Shown here: positions 39,225-51,676 of the stretch, in pieces | Position numbering within the stretch: position 1 is the stretch's first letter | How the letters are laid out: the number at the start of each line of letters is the position of its first letter | Assembly: GCA_024305405.1 (NCBI GenBank) | Contig: JAKNDB010000068.1 | Span: forward strand, 4,154,501-4,218,500 | Direction: 5' to 3' | DNA from: Dirofilaria immitis | Lineage: Eukaryota > Nematoda > Chromadorea > Rhabditida > Onchocercidae | DNA: 64,000 nucleotides | The notes under the pieces: generated by a model | The model's database searches: none | What the model was told of the DNA's origin: nothing | The model's input: the letters and a program-made list of their open reading frames with translations, nothing else | Made by a program: the position numbers and the translations under genes

Positions 39225-39659
39225 GAAACCATTTATTAAGCATATGTGACATTTGCTGAATATATCGGAAAGTATCGCCGAATCTTTTACCATTTTGACC
39301 TTTTCATTTTAATTGCTGCAAATATATTCCTTCCATTGACACCTTTTTTTCTTTTACAAATATAAAGTAATTGGTTGTGGAATGATAAATTTTCAAATTA
39401 TTTGATAAAATTGGCAATTGTAATTTAAATCGTAAAATGATATTCAATTTATCGCATATTTTAATTAAATAAACTTTTTACAGAATATATTATTTAAAAA
39501 AAATGATAACTTTATTAATTGAATAATAATTGATTGATCACTCTTTTTCTTACTATCATTCTTAATCAATCAAATGTTTTGTCTTATTTGAATTATACCT
39601 TAGGTCAAAATGCAATAGAGCTCTTTTCTATAAAACTAACAAATTATTATGATAATTTT

Positions 39660-40065
39660 TAGTCAAGACTACACTAATATTCTTGACTTTACTTAATATT
39701 CGAGATTATATCATTATTCTTCTATCCAAAACTGTATTGATATTCTATATATTCTATATCGACTATATTAATATTCATTTATTCAAGACTATACTGATAT
39801 TCGGGAATATATTGATGCTTTACAATTCAAAACTATATTCGGGACTATACTAATATTCGGACATACCCTGTGCTAATATTTTTTACTAAGAATTACACTA
39901 ATATTTAAGACAATAATAGTTCGAGAATATACTAGTATTCTATGTGCGACTGTATAATACTGTTCGATTTAGAATTAAACTAATATTTAAGATTATATTA
40001 ATAGAACTATTCAAGACTATAGCAAAATATTTAGGAATATATTGATATTTCTCAATATTTTGGAA
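39660..40065. repeat. Degenerate repeat field rich in GACTATACTAATATTC
   Basis: Many diverged copies of a 16-25 bp phrase (GACTATACTAATATTCG and relatives) are spread over about 400 bp. The spacing is irregular, which suggests an old decayed minisatellite. Confidence 0.6.
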
Positions 40066-40429
40066 CCGAAATTTGGCAATTTGGGATCATACTAATGTAC
40101 TTCTAATAAGCTATATATCTTATTTCTCGATTTTCTTCCTTTATTCAATTCTCATGAAAATCAGCATAATATCTTTTGAAGAAATAAGTTGCATTACGAA
40201 GAAAAAAATACTAAATAAATAAGTAAATTGAAAAAGTAATCAATGACTTCAGTTCTTCTTCGCAAATGATATTATCACTGATAATCCATTCGAAACTACT
40301 TAATCTTTCAGTAAATAATATTTACACTTAGAATTCTTTACATCATTTTACAATAAGGAGAAGTTTCTTAGAATTCATTTACAATTGGTATTAGAAAACG
40401 GAATGCTCGAAAATGCAGTAGTGAATGTC

Positions 40430-40625
40430 CGAGAAATGCCGGGACTAGCAAGACATCAGTATCCCGTATTTGTAACATAACTGTATGACAGATGCGACCC
40501 ATCTGTACTTTCTTAAGAGGAAGAAAGAGAGGAAGAAGAAGAGAGAGTGAGGGAGAGGGAGATTCCGGAAAGAGATTCTAAGTGCCAGATGTTCGCACAT
40601 ACGTGAAAACTACATTGTTTAAACT
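40430..40625. promoter_or_regulatory. GC-richer, purine-rich tract upstream of GRWD1
   Basis: The stretch includes a GCCGGGACTAG block, a pure-purine run of GGAAGAAGAAGAGAGAGTGA type (about 40516-40570) and ATTCCGGAAAGAG. It stands out from the AT-rich surroundings and lies about 0.9 kb upstream of the GRWD1 start. Regulatory function is inference. Confidence 0.3.
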
Positions 40626-41445
40626 ATTGGACTTCATTGAAGGTTATGTGAGATGATCCAGAAAGTACATCGTTCAGGTTGGATTTCATTTGAGGCATTT
40701 GAGATAACTAAAAATGATATTTCCAAGTTTGATTTCATCAATGTAAATACCTGTATCATATTACGCAAGCAGTGTCAGAAGTTCGAATTCTACTTAACCA
40801 TAGATCACATCATGTCACACAAACCATATGAACATTCTGTTAATCAGTAAAGTTTTTTTGTTTCCCTATTATAGGCGGAAATCCTCTTTTGTTTTAATAT
40901 TTCACATAAAATTCTAAATTAATTAGAATAATTTAAAAGAAAAATTCTTACGCCAATTACGTAAGTGATTATCAGATTTTCTTTCTTTTAAACAATATGC
41001 AAAGGCAAGCATATCAAAACTTCGTAATATATTATATCAGCAAAAAAGTTTTTTAATTTTTTCTTTTTCTTTTTAGGAAATATAAGAATGTATGATAAAG
41101 TGAATTACATTACAGCTAGTAATATTTTATCACTAATTAGCAAGTGCTCTTCAAGTTTTTGTAAATATACGAGAATTCCATGGGATGGCCATTTTTCAAC
41201 GTGACACGAAGAAGTGATGCAGATATAAGGATGACTTGAAAAAATGCGTTGCACTCGTAAAAATGCTCGTTTTAAAACGTTGGGGTTGGGTTGATTCTTA
41301 GGTTAATTTTTGTTGTAATTGGGTCACAATGATTCCTGAAATCTGAATGGCTTTAGTGATTTGACTGGGAAGTTTATCCAATGTTAGCATTTAGAAAGAA
41401 GGAAATTGGACGAGTAAATCCTTCCTCATTTATGAAGTTTATAGA

Positions 41446-44400
41446 ATGGAAGAAGATTCAACAGAACGGCTTAACGAAATAGAAATGTTGGACGATGGGG
41501 AAGAAAGGAAAACAGCAAAAAAACCAAGAAAAAGGTAGTTTAATTTCATTACTTTTTGTACTGAAATACAATTTGACGGAATGAAAATTTGTCAAAATTT
41601 GCTAAAATTACTGTATAATAGACAGTATGGGCTTATTTTCCTTCAAAAGATTTCTTGAAGAACTTATATGGATGACTAAATAATCATGGAATTTATTTTT
41701 TTCATTTTTTCCAATTTATTTTTTTCAAAAAACTAAAATTAAGGTTTATATCCCGGGCGTAAGCCGACCACTGCGTAAAGATGAAGATTGGGATTTTGAT
41801 CCTGAAGCGTATCGACTATATCATAGTTTTGAAACAAGTGATTTTTTTATTTGGACTCTTTTCATCGGCGTTATAGTTGCTCTTTGAGCAGTCTAAGGTA
41901 AATAGTCGAATAACAAGATACGGACGAATAATGTTGGGTAATTGGAATCACTGAGTGCAGTTGCAATCGGAATCAATGAGTGCAGTTTAAAAAATTTTTT
42001 TCTTCATTTATCTTAAAAGTTATATTGATTTCACTTGTATTTTAAAAAAGAGATATTTAAAGTGAAATCGGATGGTTGAGTAGACGTGAACTTTATCTGC
42101 TCGTATATGTAAAGATTAATTTTTAGAGTGGCCTTGTCTTAGTTTCGATGTAATTACTGATGATCTTGGTGATAATCGTACTGATTTTCCAATGAGCTGT
42201 TATTTGATTGGCGGAACACAGGCTGAAAAGGCAACTAACAACGAATTAATTGTGATGAAGCTGTCAGATTTGTATCCAATCGAAAGTTCGTTTTGTTATT
42301 CGAGCATCAAAAATTACTCATAGATTTGAGTGAATAATACATTTTGATCTCATACTATAATAGAGAGGAAAAATTATGATATATATGGATGATTTTCTTG
42401 GTACTCATTTCAGCTCACGTTTTGAAATGGTGATGTAATAAATTTAAATTCACTGTAATTTTTCTGCTGAGTTTCTCTTTAAATATTTTTCGTACGGAAA
42501 GCAATAAGCAATATCATAAGTTCGCTTAAATATTCCAATCGTGATTTGATAAAATTAACAATTTAATAGTTAAAGTGATGTTGCTAATTCTTGTTCAGGT
42601 GATGGAGTATCGGATAACGAAGAAGATTTTGAAGAAAATGCTCGAAACAAAGAACCAAAGTTTCATGCTGCAACTATTCCACATATTGGTATTATTAATC
42701 GTGTAAAAGTGCGGTTAATTTCATCTATTAATTGAAGAATTATTTTATTTTGTTAAAGATCTTACTCCACTATATGTACTGTCATTTCATAATATACGTT
42801 CTGCTGAAGAAAAAGAGATTCAGAGACTTCTAACTTCGGGAAATAATTTCATTAATTTGAAATATTTCAGATGACTACTCTCGGCCAAAGCAAAGTATGT
42901 GCTGCATTTAATAGCCAAGGAAAAGTGACATTATGGAATCTTACTCAAGCAATGGAAGAAATAGCCGGTATAGAAGGACGTGACCGCATTGTAAAACGTC
43001 CAAAAGAGCGACCTTTATTTTCATTCGTTGGTCATCAAGCCGAAGGATATGCTTTGTCATGGTCACCGTTGAAAATGGGTTTGTGTCTTTGTATTACAGG
43101 ATATCATATTTTTCTTTTTGTTATTTATATTATATCTCTTAATTTCTTACTGTCCTTTAAAGGTGATGTTTATGCTCATCAGCTTGTTGAAGACCCAAGT
43201 AATTTTGTTCTTTCTAAAAAGAAAACTTAAAAAACTTGGAAAAGAAAAAGCGAAATCTTTCTAGCAAGACTTTCTATTAAGTAGGTTTAGTTTCTACTTT
43301 ACTATCATTCATTAAATGTTTGCAGTTGTAATGCTTTTTACATAATTCTTAAGAAGTAAGAACTTGGCAAGACTGTCATTCATTTGTTCATCTATACAAG
43401 TCATTTCTAATTGGATTTTTAGGAAGACTTGCATCTGGTGACATTAGACATAAAATACATTTGTGGACGATGGCTGAAGGTGGTCAATGGGTTATTGATG
43501 AGAAACCCTTATCGAACACAAGGACTCTGTGGAAGATCTTTGCTGGTCACCTACGGAAGAAGCGATGCTTGCTTCATGTTCTGCCGACCGTAGCATCAAG
43601 CTGTGGGATACTAGGTCAGCAAATATCTCGGAAGTAATCAAATTAATTTTCAAGATTTATTTTTTCGCTAAGTAGAAGAGAGATATTTCAATATCTATCT
43701 TTCTGAATGTGTCAATAGATATTTTCAATTCTCTTTCGAATTTTTCAAAAGTGTCTTTGAGTTTCTTCAGTTGTGATCTTGAATTATTCAGGTCTGCACC
43801 TTCAGTTGCTTGCGTTTGTACCGTAGAAAATGCTCACGATTCACATGCAAATGTTATAGCATGGAATAAATTTGAACCACTGTTAGTAAGTGGCGGCGAC
43901 GACACATTTTTAAATATATGGTCACTTAAAACTATGAAGGTTGATTGAAATGAATTTATCATTATTAATGTGTTTGTCGTTTGCTTGAAGAATCAGTAAC
44001 GTATATTTGTAACATATAATTTTTGCCTTGCATGAGATCAAAGTATATTATATATGATCGGTGAGAAACAGAAAGACCGACTGGTTAGAAATTAAAATAA
44101 CTTTGTTATAGCAAGCCGATAAAATTACTAAAATTGTTTAATTAAAGAAGTTGAAGAAGTCATACTTATTGGGAAGATTTGGATTGCATGAATATGTCAA
44201 AAAAATTGCGTTAAACTAGCCGCAGATTTATACAAATAGTTTGAACAAATGTGGGAAAAAAAACAAAAATATGAAGGTTTTAAAAATTGTAACTATGATT
44301 TTCAAGTAGTGTCATATCTGCTTCAATTCTCTTTGTTTCAGTATAAAGAACCCGTTGCCCAATTCAAACAGCACAAAGCACCTATCACCTCCGTAGAATG

Positions 44401-44737
44401 GTCCCCTCATGAGTCCACAACAATGATGGCATCCGGAGAGGATAATCAAATAACTATCTGGGATTTATCCTCGAAGCTGATTCGGCGGAAGATATTGCAG
44501 GAGTACCTCAACAGTTGCTGTTTGTTCACATGGGACAAAAGGAAGTGAAAGAGGTATTCTTAGAATAATACAAATTGGAAATCTATCATTTTCACTTCTC
44601 ATGGAGTCTTTTTTTTGTCTCATTACACCGATAGCTAATTATTTTAATTTCAGGTGCATTGGCATAGTCAGATTCCGGGTTTTGCGGCTACCACGGCATT
44701 ATCTGGATTCAACGTGTTCAAACCAATAAATTTATGA
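41446..44737 (+). CDS. Glutamate-rich WD-repeat protein (GRWD1/RRB1 type), ribosome-assembly chaperone
   Basis: Nine exons: 41446-41534, 41744-41837, 42127-42285, 42599-42708, 42871-43078, 43423-43614, 43792-43939, 44342-44555, 44654-44737. The start gives an acidic N-terminus (MEEDSTERLNEIEMLDDGEE), then KKPRK and VYIPGVSRPL, the family signature. WD repeats follow: VTLWNL, IHLWTMAEGG, SIKLWDTR, FLNIWSLK and QITIWDLS, and the C-terminus is SGFNVFKPINL. It matches human GRWD1 and yeast Rrb1, nucleolar/nuclear histone- and Rpl3-binding beta-propellers needed for 60S assembly; the C. elegans counterpart is, from memory, Y54H5A.1. The frame breaks by one base near 41529-41533, 43511 and 44470, where the family sequence resumes in another frame. 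Convergent with the CIAO3 gene. Orthology is strong. Confidence 0.9.
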
Positions 44738-44868
44738 CTTGACTTTTGCGTTCAATTTTTCTTGCAGATTTTTGTTTGTGTTTCTTCGCAGTATGTAGAA
44801 CTTCAGTGATCATCCAGTGATTATTTCAAAATAACTTGTAAGTGGATTCAAATCAACTATTCGTTAAC

Positions 44869-44874
44869 AATAAA
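44869..44874 (+). terminator. Candidate polyadenylation signal of GRWD1 (AATAAA)
   Basis: AATAAA lies 132 bases after the GRWD1 stop codon and before the convergent CIAO3 3' end. Other weaker signals may exist. Confidence 0.5.
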
Positions 44875-45289
44875 TTCTCGTTAAACAAAAATTTCTGAAA
44901 TCATATCATAATAACTGATTTGCTGACAGATTAACAGAATGTCTGAATAATGTATTTTTCTCCCTCTCCCTCATAATACACTACTTTTCTTGAGTGAGAA
45001 AATGAATATTGAACAATTTCTTATAAAAAAATATACTGGATGATGTAGCTATGGGATATTCCGAATTATGATTTAAGCTGTTTATAATCTGAGAAGTTAT
45101 AGTTTTTACTACTGCATGATTAATATTCTCATAAACATCGAATGTTTATGATTACATTTAATGTCTTCTGTCACAGATATATACTCCATCTTCCTCGTCA
45201 AATTGTTGAGCTGGTATATTCACCTTTTCGACCTCGTATCATTTTATGATCAGACGTTCGTTTGCACATATGGCAAATTTCCAGATAAT

Positions 45290-47736
45290 TTACCAATTCG
45301 TACTTATTCTGTCGGCAGCACTTTTCTCCACTGCATAATACTGTGTATAGAGTAAATTCGTCCAATTTGGATTCAATATAGACCATTCTTTTTTATACTT
45401 TCTAACTCTTCTTCCATTTCTGAATTATCATTCGAGCATGGTAATTCGATTGCATCCAAGATTTGCTTTCTTTCTTCGACAGAAGCACCACGGATTTGTC
45501 CGCCACCATTAATACATCCTGATGGACAAGCCATGATTTCGACGTAATCATAATCACATTTTGAACGTTTCAATCTTTGCACCTGATTCTGAATGTTACG
45601 AAATCCATAACATTTCGCCACAGTTAGCAACTTTGTTTCGTCATCCATTACTTCAATAATCTCCCAATTTTTGTCCCTACGAAAGATAATTTAATTAGCT
45701 TGTCATTATTTCTTATTTTTTCTTAAGAACGCAACTCATGTTTTAATTATCTTGTTTCTTTAATAAGTCTAAAAATATTCCTTTTCAACAACAAGAAAAA
45801 ATAGGACCAAAGTCAAAAAGCAGCGAAATTTAAAAATGAAAACCTTCGGAAAATCCTAACGAAATTTCCGACTTACTTCGTCGTTCTCCTTAATTGCAAT
45901 GGCTTTTTGATTCTGCAACAAATCTTTTCACAATATATTCAGCATATCCACCCGAAGAGCCTCCCTCCGAATTAATTAGCTCTCCGTTTTCCAATGCATT
46001 TAACCAATTCACTTTTTCGAAGACAAAACGGCTCTCCGTTGCGACATATTCATCCAAAATTTCGTCCACTTCTCCTAAAATATCACTGATAAAAAACACT
46101 TTGGAAAATCAATAAGGTAAAAGAATTCTATAGAAGATCTCAAATACCGGAATGGAATAAAGACGAATATTAGAAAACTTATTAACCTGTGCTTAAAACG
46201 CAGTCAACTTCACGATAATACGAGTAATTCCCGGAATGTGAACGAGCTGCTTCAAGTTTCTTGTCGAAACATGGCATAACAGAGGCATGAAATATCTTTT
46301 CTGGTCTTACATTAAGCTTCCTAAAAATTAAAACGTGTGTCAATCAAAAGAACAACCAAATTACTCATTTAATAGTTCTAAAACTTACGACTTATCTAAA
46401 AATTTTGAAAAAATTTTTAAAAAGAAATGCTTTTATTAGTCTATCTAAAATACATTCTGTTTCATAGCAACAGGAATGATTTCCAGAATGCAACTGCAAA
46501 ATTTTAAATTCCTTGGCAGGCATAAAAACAAAGCATAAAATAAATAAAAGGTAGAGTATGTCGCAAAAGTTCTCGAAAATATGCCTTGCTAAATAGTCTT
46601 TCACAAGTGCACCCATCATAGCTTGTGGCGATCGCACACGGCTAATATGAGGAATAAGTAATGTTCCGTGTGTTTTCTCAGCATAGCACACTGAAAAACT
46701 AATTAATATCTATATCATAAAAATACAAATAATAGAATATTTTTTCGCTAACAGAATAACGTCAAATTCTCTAAAACACATTTTATTAAAGTGATAAATT
46801 GAAGGTATAACTTACCAAAACCTGGACAAACACCCGTAAAAACTGGTCGTTGCAACTGCGCCTCTTTCAATTCATCATAGGAGAGTGATAAAGTTAATAG
46901 CCTTCCAAAGCTCGAGTCAACGACATATTTTATTCCCATATTCTTGAAAATTTTGCTTAGTAGTTTCGCTACATCTGACAGCTGATAATTACGTTTATAA
47001 GCAATGGATGCTATTGACTGCGGCGAAATGGTCACTACACTCAACTCCGCGTTTGACAAACCCTCCAGAAATTTCGTTTTTGATTGTTCCTGAATAATAA
47101 AATAATAAAAGTTTATTAAAAAATGCCCAGAGTCTAATGCATAAAAATAAGTTATTTACGCCACTACAAAAAGTCAATAAAGACGCGAAAAACAAAATTT
47201 TATCTTGATTGCTTTCGTTTTCAACTTAAAAGGAATTCAAGATTACATCACTAAAAAGCTTAGTAAACTAATCTTTCAATTATAATATATCATAAACTTT
47301 CAAAACTATATGAAAATTTCGTGAAGAAATATGAGAAATGGTGCAACGATAAGATTTCAAGATATCACTAACTTTAACAAGTATTGTTTCCGCACTTGTA
47401 ATACAACCACTGCATGCTAGACAGTCCTTTAACGTAACTGCTACTTTCTTCATCTCATTATCATCCTTCTTCTTTGATCGATTTCTATCTTGAATTTGAA
47501 CTTCCAAACCTGATTCTTTTGACTGAAGTGGTAGGATGCACGCCTAAAGTGACATCTTACAACTGACTTTTAGAAATCTTTTAACAAATTCTCTAGAAAT
47601 ATATTTAATAATTCATTTTCTGAATTCTAAACAAAGATTTAGACGGAGAAAAAATCATGCAAACCTGTGAAGGAGCAATAAAATCGCTAACATTTGAAAT
47701 TTTGACAATTCCACTAAATCCAAAACCATCATCCAT
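45290..47736 (-). CDS. oxy-4: Cytosolic iron-sulfur assembly factor CIAO3/NARFL (Nar1), OXY-4 type
   Basis: Seven exons: 47736-47665, 47543-47373, 47089-46816, 46690-46585, 46320-46187, about 46080-45883, about 45676-45290. The N-terminus is [13 protein letters not shown]. Cluster-binding and family motifs follow: [47 protein letters not shown], then [15 protein letters not shown] and [13 protein letters not shown]. This is the Fe-only-hydrogenase-like protein that passes Fe-S clusters in the CIA pathway; C. elegans OXY-4 also affects hypoxia and oxygen responses. A naive frame stops at 45373 (GLY). Reading one T more there gives [11 protein letters not shown] and an end in NW before TAA at 45290, matching the family's conserved C-terminal Trp. 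One-base breaks also occur near 45904-45908 and 45676. The intron 46584-46321 has a GC donor. It lies about 0.5 kb downstream of TRAPPC2L on the same strand. Confidence 0.9.
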
Positions 47737-47750
47737 TCCTGAAAACTGGT
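47737..47750 (-). promoter_or_regulatory. Splice acceptor directly before the CIAO3 start codon
   Basis: On the minus strand TTTTCAG is followed by GA and then ATG GAT GAT. In a nematode this is the expected place for spliced-leader addition, either for a stand-alone gene or for a downstream operon gene behind TRAPPC2L. Confidence 0.55.
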
Positions 47751-48240
47751 TAAAAGTGAACAAGTTTCTTTGAATAATTCTATCAACAGAAGCGCTTTAC
47801 ACTAGTAGAGAACCATTAATAAGGAACAATTAATAAAATCTCAACTGTAAGAAAAAATATCAAAGATCTTCAAAATAACTGCAATGTAATAACATGCCGT
47901 TCAATGAATCCACTTTTTAATTTTAATTCTGCAACCAAGTAGTTCATCTGCAGTTGCGATAAAAAAAAGCATAACACATCTATCAAAGTGGGAAATTTGT
48001 ATAATATTACTACAAGCAAAAAGTATAGAAAAAGTAAGTAGTTCCAAATTACCAATGCAAGCTAAACTAATTTTCACAAGAGATGTATTATTTTAAAAAT
48101 TTATCGGATTATCACTTTACATTTTGAAAAATTAATAACTTATTGACTAAAAATTACAAACATTTTCATGATCAGAAATTGTTATACATATCACATGAAT
48201 AATGCATTATGACAAAGACAGTTTACGTAAACATATCCCA

Positions 48241-49661
48241 TCACGTTGCGAATATTTCTTTTGCTGTTTCGTCTAACACTCTAAAAAGAAATCTTTAACA
48301 AAGAATCCATAAAACATTGTTATAAAAACTTCATTATTCATGAAATTTAGCAAAAGAACATCTCCATTAAGTATTTAAAACATACTTTGATTGAATAAGT
48401 TGTCCTGGAACATAGAAAGGATTTGAAAGTGAATTGCAATAAGCAGTGTGCAGTCTTTTGAACATCTGAAAATATAAGTTCTAGACAACACAATATCGAT
48501 AATTTCCACTGATGACAATAAATGCATTGAGTGATTTCAATTGCCGCTTGACAAACAATAAAATTCGCAGATTTTAACAGACAAAATTTTTTGATTTGAT
48601 AAGCTTTACGAGAATGTATCGAATCAAGCTAAACAAGGTAAACTTCATTATTTTTATAAGAATAGAAATGTATTTCTAATTTCAAAAATCTGCATATCAA
48701 TCTAAGGAATAGTCTTCCTGTAAAACTTTTGAAATTGGAACTTATTTCGCTTACATGTAATCTAATTCATTTCCCACAAATTTTAATCCAATAACTTACG
48801 GAACGGATATCTTGATCTTTCAGCGAAACATCGCCTACTTCCGTTACAATAATCATTTTTACATTAGTGCTTGTTACATAACCAAATGACTAAAAATAAG
48901 TATACAGGTATAAACAGTAAATAAAATTAAAAACGTGACCGAATTCTAATTATGATCTCAAATATACTGCACTGAAATTATCATTGGATATCACTAATAT
49001 CATTAAATTTTGATGATGATCAAGACAAGTATTACCAATGTAAAAGATGTCTAATTATTAAATAGAACATTTCTTTAAATTTAAAAATAAACCTTGAAAT
49101 TTTGATCTGATATAAGTGGTCCCAAATACAATTCCAGGGTCTTATTTGTACCAAATACTTTTTCATCAACAATATCTAATGAACAATAAATGAACATTTG
49201 TATATCGAATTCTCTCGACGATTCTTTCTCGTTTACATTCAGATATAAAGGTGAACTCTATCTCAATAAAAGTGAATTTAATTTCAAGCAATTACGTAAA
49301 TGGTAGAGTAAAGAAGGATGAAGGAAAAAGGAAATTTTAATTTCATCTCTGATTTAATTGTTTGATCTATTTATGTTTGAAATTCACTCTGATTAAGGAT
49401 TTGCATCGATGAGCTGCAAATGTTTTATATGATAATTCAAGTCATCCATTAATTATTTACTTACAATACTAAATAAATTATCTAATATTTATGAATTATT
49501 ATCATGTAGTTATTTGACAACACCGTAATCATCCATTTGATACCGCATAAATTGAAAAACTTATTAATAAGCAGACAAGATGAAGAGATGAGCAAAATAA
49601 ACGATGTACAATCAAAATTTTAACTAACATCTTTGGCGATGATAGCAACACTGATAACCAT
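48241..49661 (-). CDS. Trafficking protein particle complex subunit 2-like (TRAPPC2L)
   Basis: Five exons: 49661-49629, 49257-49093, 48889-48800, 48465-48386, 48280-48241. All phases join without any break, giving 135 residues (human protein 140). It starts MVISVAIIAKD, then SPLYLNV, SLDIVDEKV, LELYLGPL, FGYVTSTNVKMIIV, DQDIRS, MFKRLHTAYCN and NPFYVPGQLIQSK. These match the longin-fold sedlin family, specifically the 2-like member (NPFY.PG and the LDVVDEK block). The protein is a core subunit of TRAPP complexes that tether ER-derived vesicles and activate Rab1/Ypt1 at the Golgi. The first exon is only 33 nt. It is upstream of CIAO3 on the same strand and divergent from PHF5A. Identification is strong. 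Confidence 0.92.
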
Positions 49662-50402
49662 CCTTATTCGCTTTTTACACCAATAACTTTTTAATTAACT
49701 CGAATTATCTATTACCGACTCTAAAACCTTATTCAATTTCAACAAAGTATATGAATTCATAATTCCTGAACACTAACATCTATAATTCTACAAATTACCC
49801 TCTCATTTCCTCGAACTACTCAAATTCCCGAACTATTCTCGAATCCTTTTATCACTCACAATCATTCATTCGTTGCATGCAACGAGAGTCTCGATGCACT
49901 ACCGCCAACAAGACGAGTTCCCACTCTGCAGATTCCGACGTGAAAGCATTGGGAGAAAGTGAGGGTCCGATGTGAGCGTGAAGAATCTAGAAGTTAGTTG
50001 GAATTTTTCTGGATACACTAATTGAGATTAGTAAGAATTACGATTTTTTGTAATCGTACCGGAAAAAATTGCAATGTTTTTTGAATTTTTTTTTAAATAG
50101 AAAGATTACAGCATTTCTCGATATATTAGTAAGAATTACGAATTATGCATAATAATGTATTTCTTAGATATGTTTAGTTTAATTTGCATTTCTCTGTGGA
50201 ATGAGAAGATTTGTATGATAACAAAGCTTATATAACTTTTATAAGAAATGCTTTCTAATTCATTCAGACTTTATTTATAAAATTGCGTTAATTTTCAAAA
50301 TGACACTATTTGTTGGCATATTTTTATGATATTTTTTTGAAAATTATTCTTCGATTAATTTTAGAAAAATATTTCTTACGAAGATAACGGAAGTTATTTG
50401 AT
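49662..50402. promoter_or_regulatory. Divergent TRAPPC2L / PHF5A intergenic region, candidate bidirectional promoter
   Basis: 741 bp separate the two start codons. A GC-richer core at about 49870-50000 holds TTGCATGCAA, CGAGAGTCTCG (an imperfect palindrome) and GGGAGAAAGTGAGGGTCCG. The remainder is AT-rich with no open frame. Promoter activity is inferred from position and composition. Confidence 0.5.
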
Positions 50403-51676
50403 ATGGCGAAGCATCATCCAGATTTGATTTTTGTCGTAAGCAACCAGGTGTTGCTATCGGTCGACTTTGTGAAAAATGTACGTCTTTTTCATTATTATCC
50501 TCTATTCTTTCTTCTGTCTTTTTCTTTCTTAATTTCAAGCTGAGCTTTACACATCCCTGTAAACTTCGGAAATTTTAACTAATACCACTATTCTCATTAA
50601 GTATGGCTGAAAGACTAAAACTATTCAATAAAGTTGACTGAAATAATTAGTTTGACGACCAATATCATAGTTTTTTATCTATCATGTCATAGAGTATCAT
50701 CCTACTATCCTTGCCTGAACAAATGAAATATAAATTCTTACGTTGAAAGACCCGACGAATCTTATAGTTTACTTAAATATTCATCAGATGGCAGATTCAG
50801 TATTTAATTATGCATTAATTGATTTTATAGTTTAATGCTTTAATAATTGTTTACAAGTGTAACATTTATTTGAGTAATAAATGATGTGATAGATATTCGG
50901 GCATTTTAAATATTGCGAGGTTTATTTCGGATCATTTTATTAAATTTACTGATCATTTTGCAGCGAGATTTTGTTCCTATTTCAGGTGATGGTCGCTGTG
51001 TTATATGTGACTCATATGTTCGCCCATGTACGCTAGTGAGGATTTGCGATGAATGCAATTATGGATCATATCAGGTAAGAATAAATAAATACTTGAAATT
51101 ACTATTTTTAGTATTTCAGTAATTCATGATTTTTCAAATTGATCAGAAATTTAATTAATTGTCTCTCTGTTATTAGATTAAACGTTAAGTTTTTAAGCAT
51201 ATATTGAGAAGTTTTATTTAGTCTTTTCTCACGATAAAGTTTTTGAATTTCTCGCTCTCGCAACTTTTTATCCTATTTTCAAGCAGTACATTCTCAAATA
51301 AGAAAGTGAATAGTGGAAATTCACGGTGATTTTATTTATTTCAATAAGAAGTAATTTATTATAATAATAGAACCCTTTTATTTAGTTTGAATTTTGGAAT
51401 TTCTGAAGCGTTTTGAATTTGAAATGCTGTTTCTTACGATGTTATTTTCTAGAAATTTTAAATTCGATTTAGCTTTAATTGTTCTAATCAGTCGTCATAT
51501 TTTTAGGGACGTTGCGTCATTTGTGGAGGCTCAGGAGTAAGCGATGCTTACTACTGCAAAGAATGTACAATTATGGAAAAGGATCGGGATGGTTGTCCGA
51601 AAATTGTTAATCTGGGAAGTGCTAAAACGGATCTTTTCTATGAGAGGAAAAAATACGGTTTTAAAAAAATGCATGA
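50403..51676 (+). CDS. phf-5: PHD finger-like protein 5A (PHF5A/SF3b14b), splicing factor SF3b subunit
   Basis: Three exons: 50403-50477, 50986-51074, 51507-51676. The protein starts [17 protein letters not shown], then [62 protein letters not shown] and [10 protein letters not shown]. It is a nearly invariant 110-residue zinc-binding knot protein of the U2 snRNP SF3b complex; all CxxC pairs are present. The observed frame is broken by one missing T at 50428-50432 (between LIF and CRK). After KYGFKK the literal frame runs on to a TGA at 51738-51740. With one more A in the A7 run at 51663-51669 it would stop at 51674-51676, at the family's usual length. I therefore end it there; the extension is probably an artefact. 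Divergent from TRAPPC2L and upstream of the GCP gene on the same strand. Confidence 0.93.

Noticed and set aside
45161..45386. Frames on both strands near the CIAO3 end, one with several Cys
   Set aside because: These are shadow frames over the CIAO3 terminal exon. The Cys-rich frame is the wrong frame of [11 protein letters not shown].
50344..50538. Minus-strand frame opposite PHF5A exon 1
   Set aside because: It is antisense to an exon with clear PHF5A sequence.
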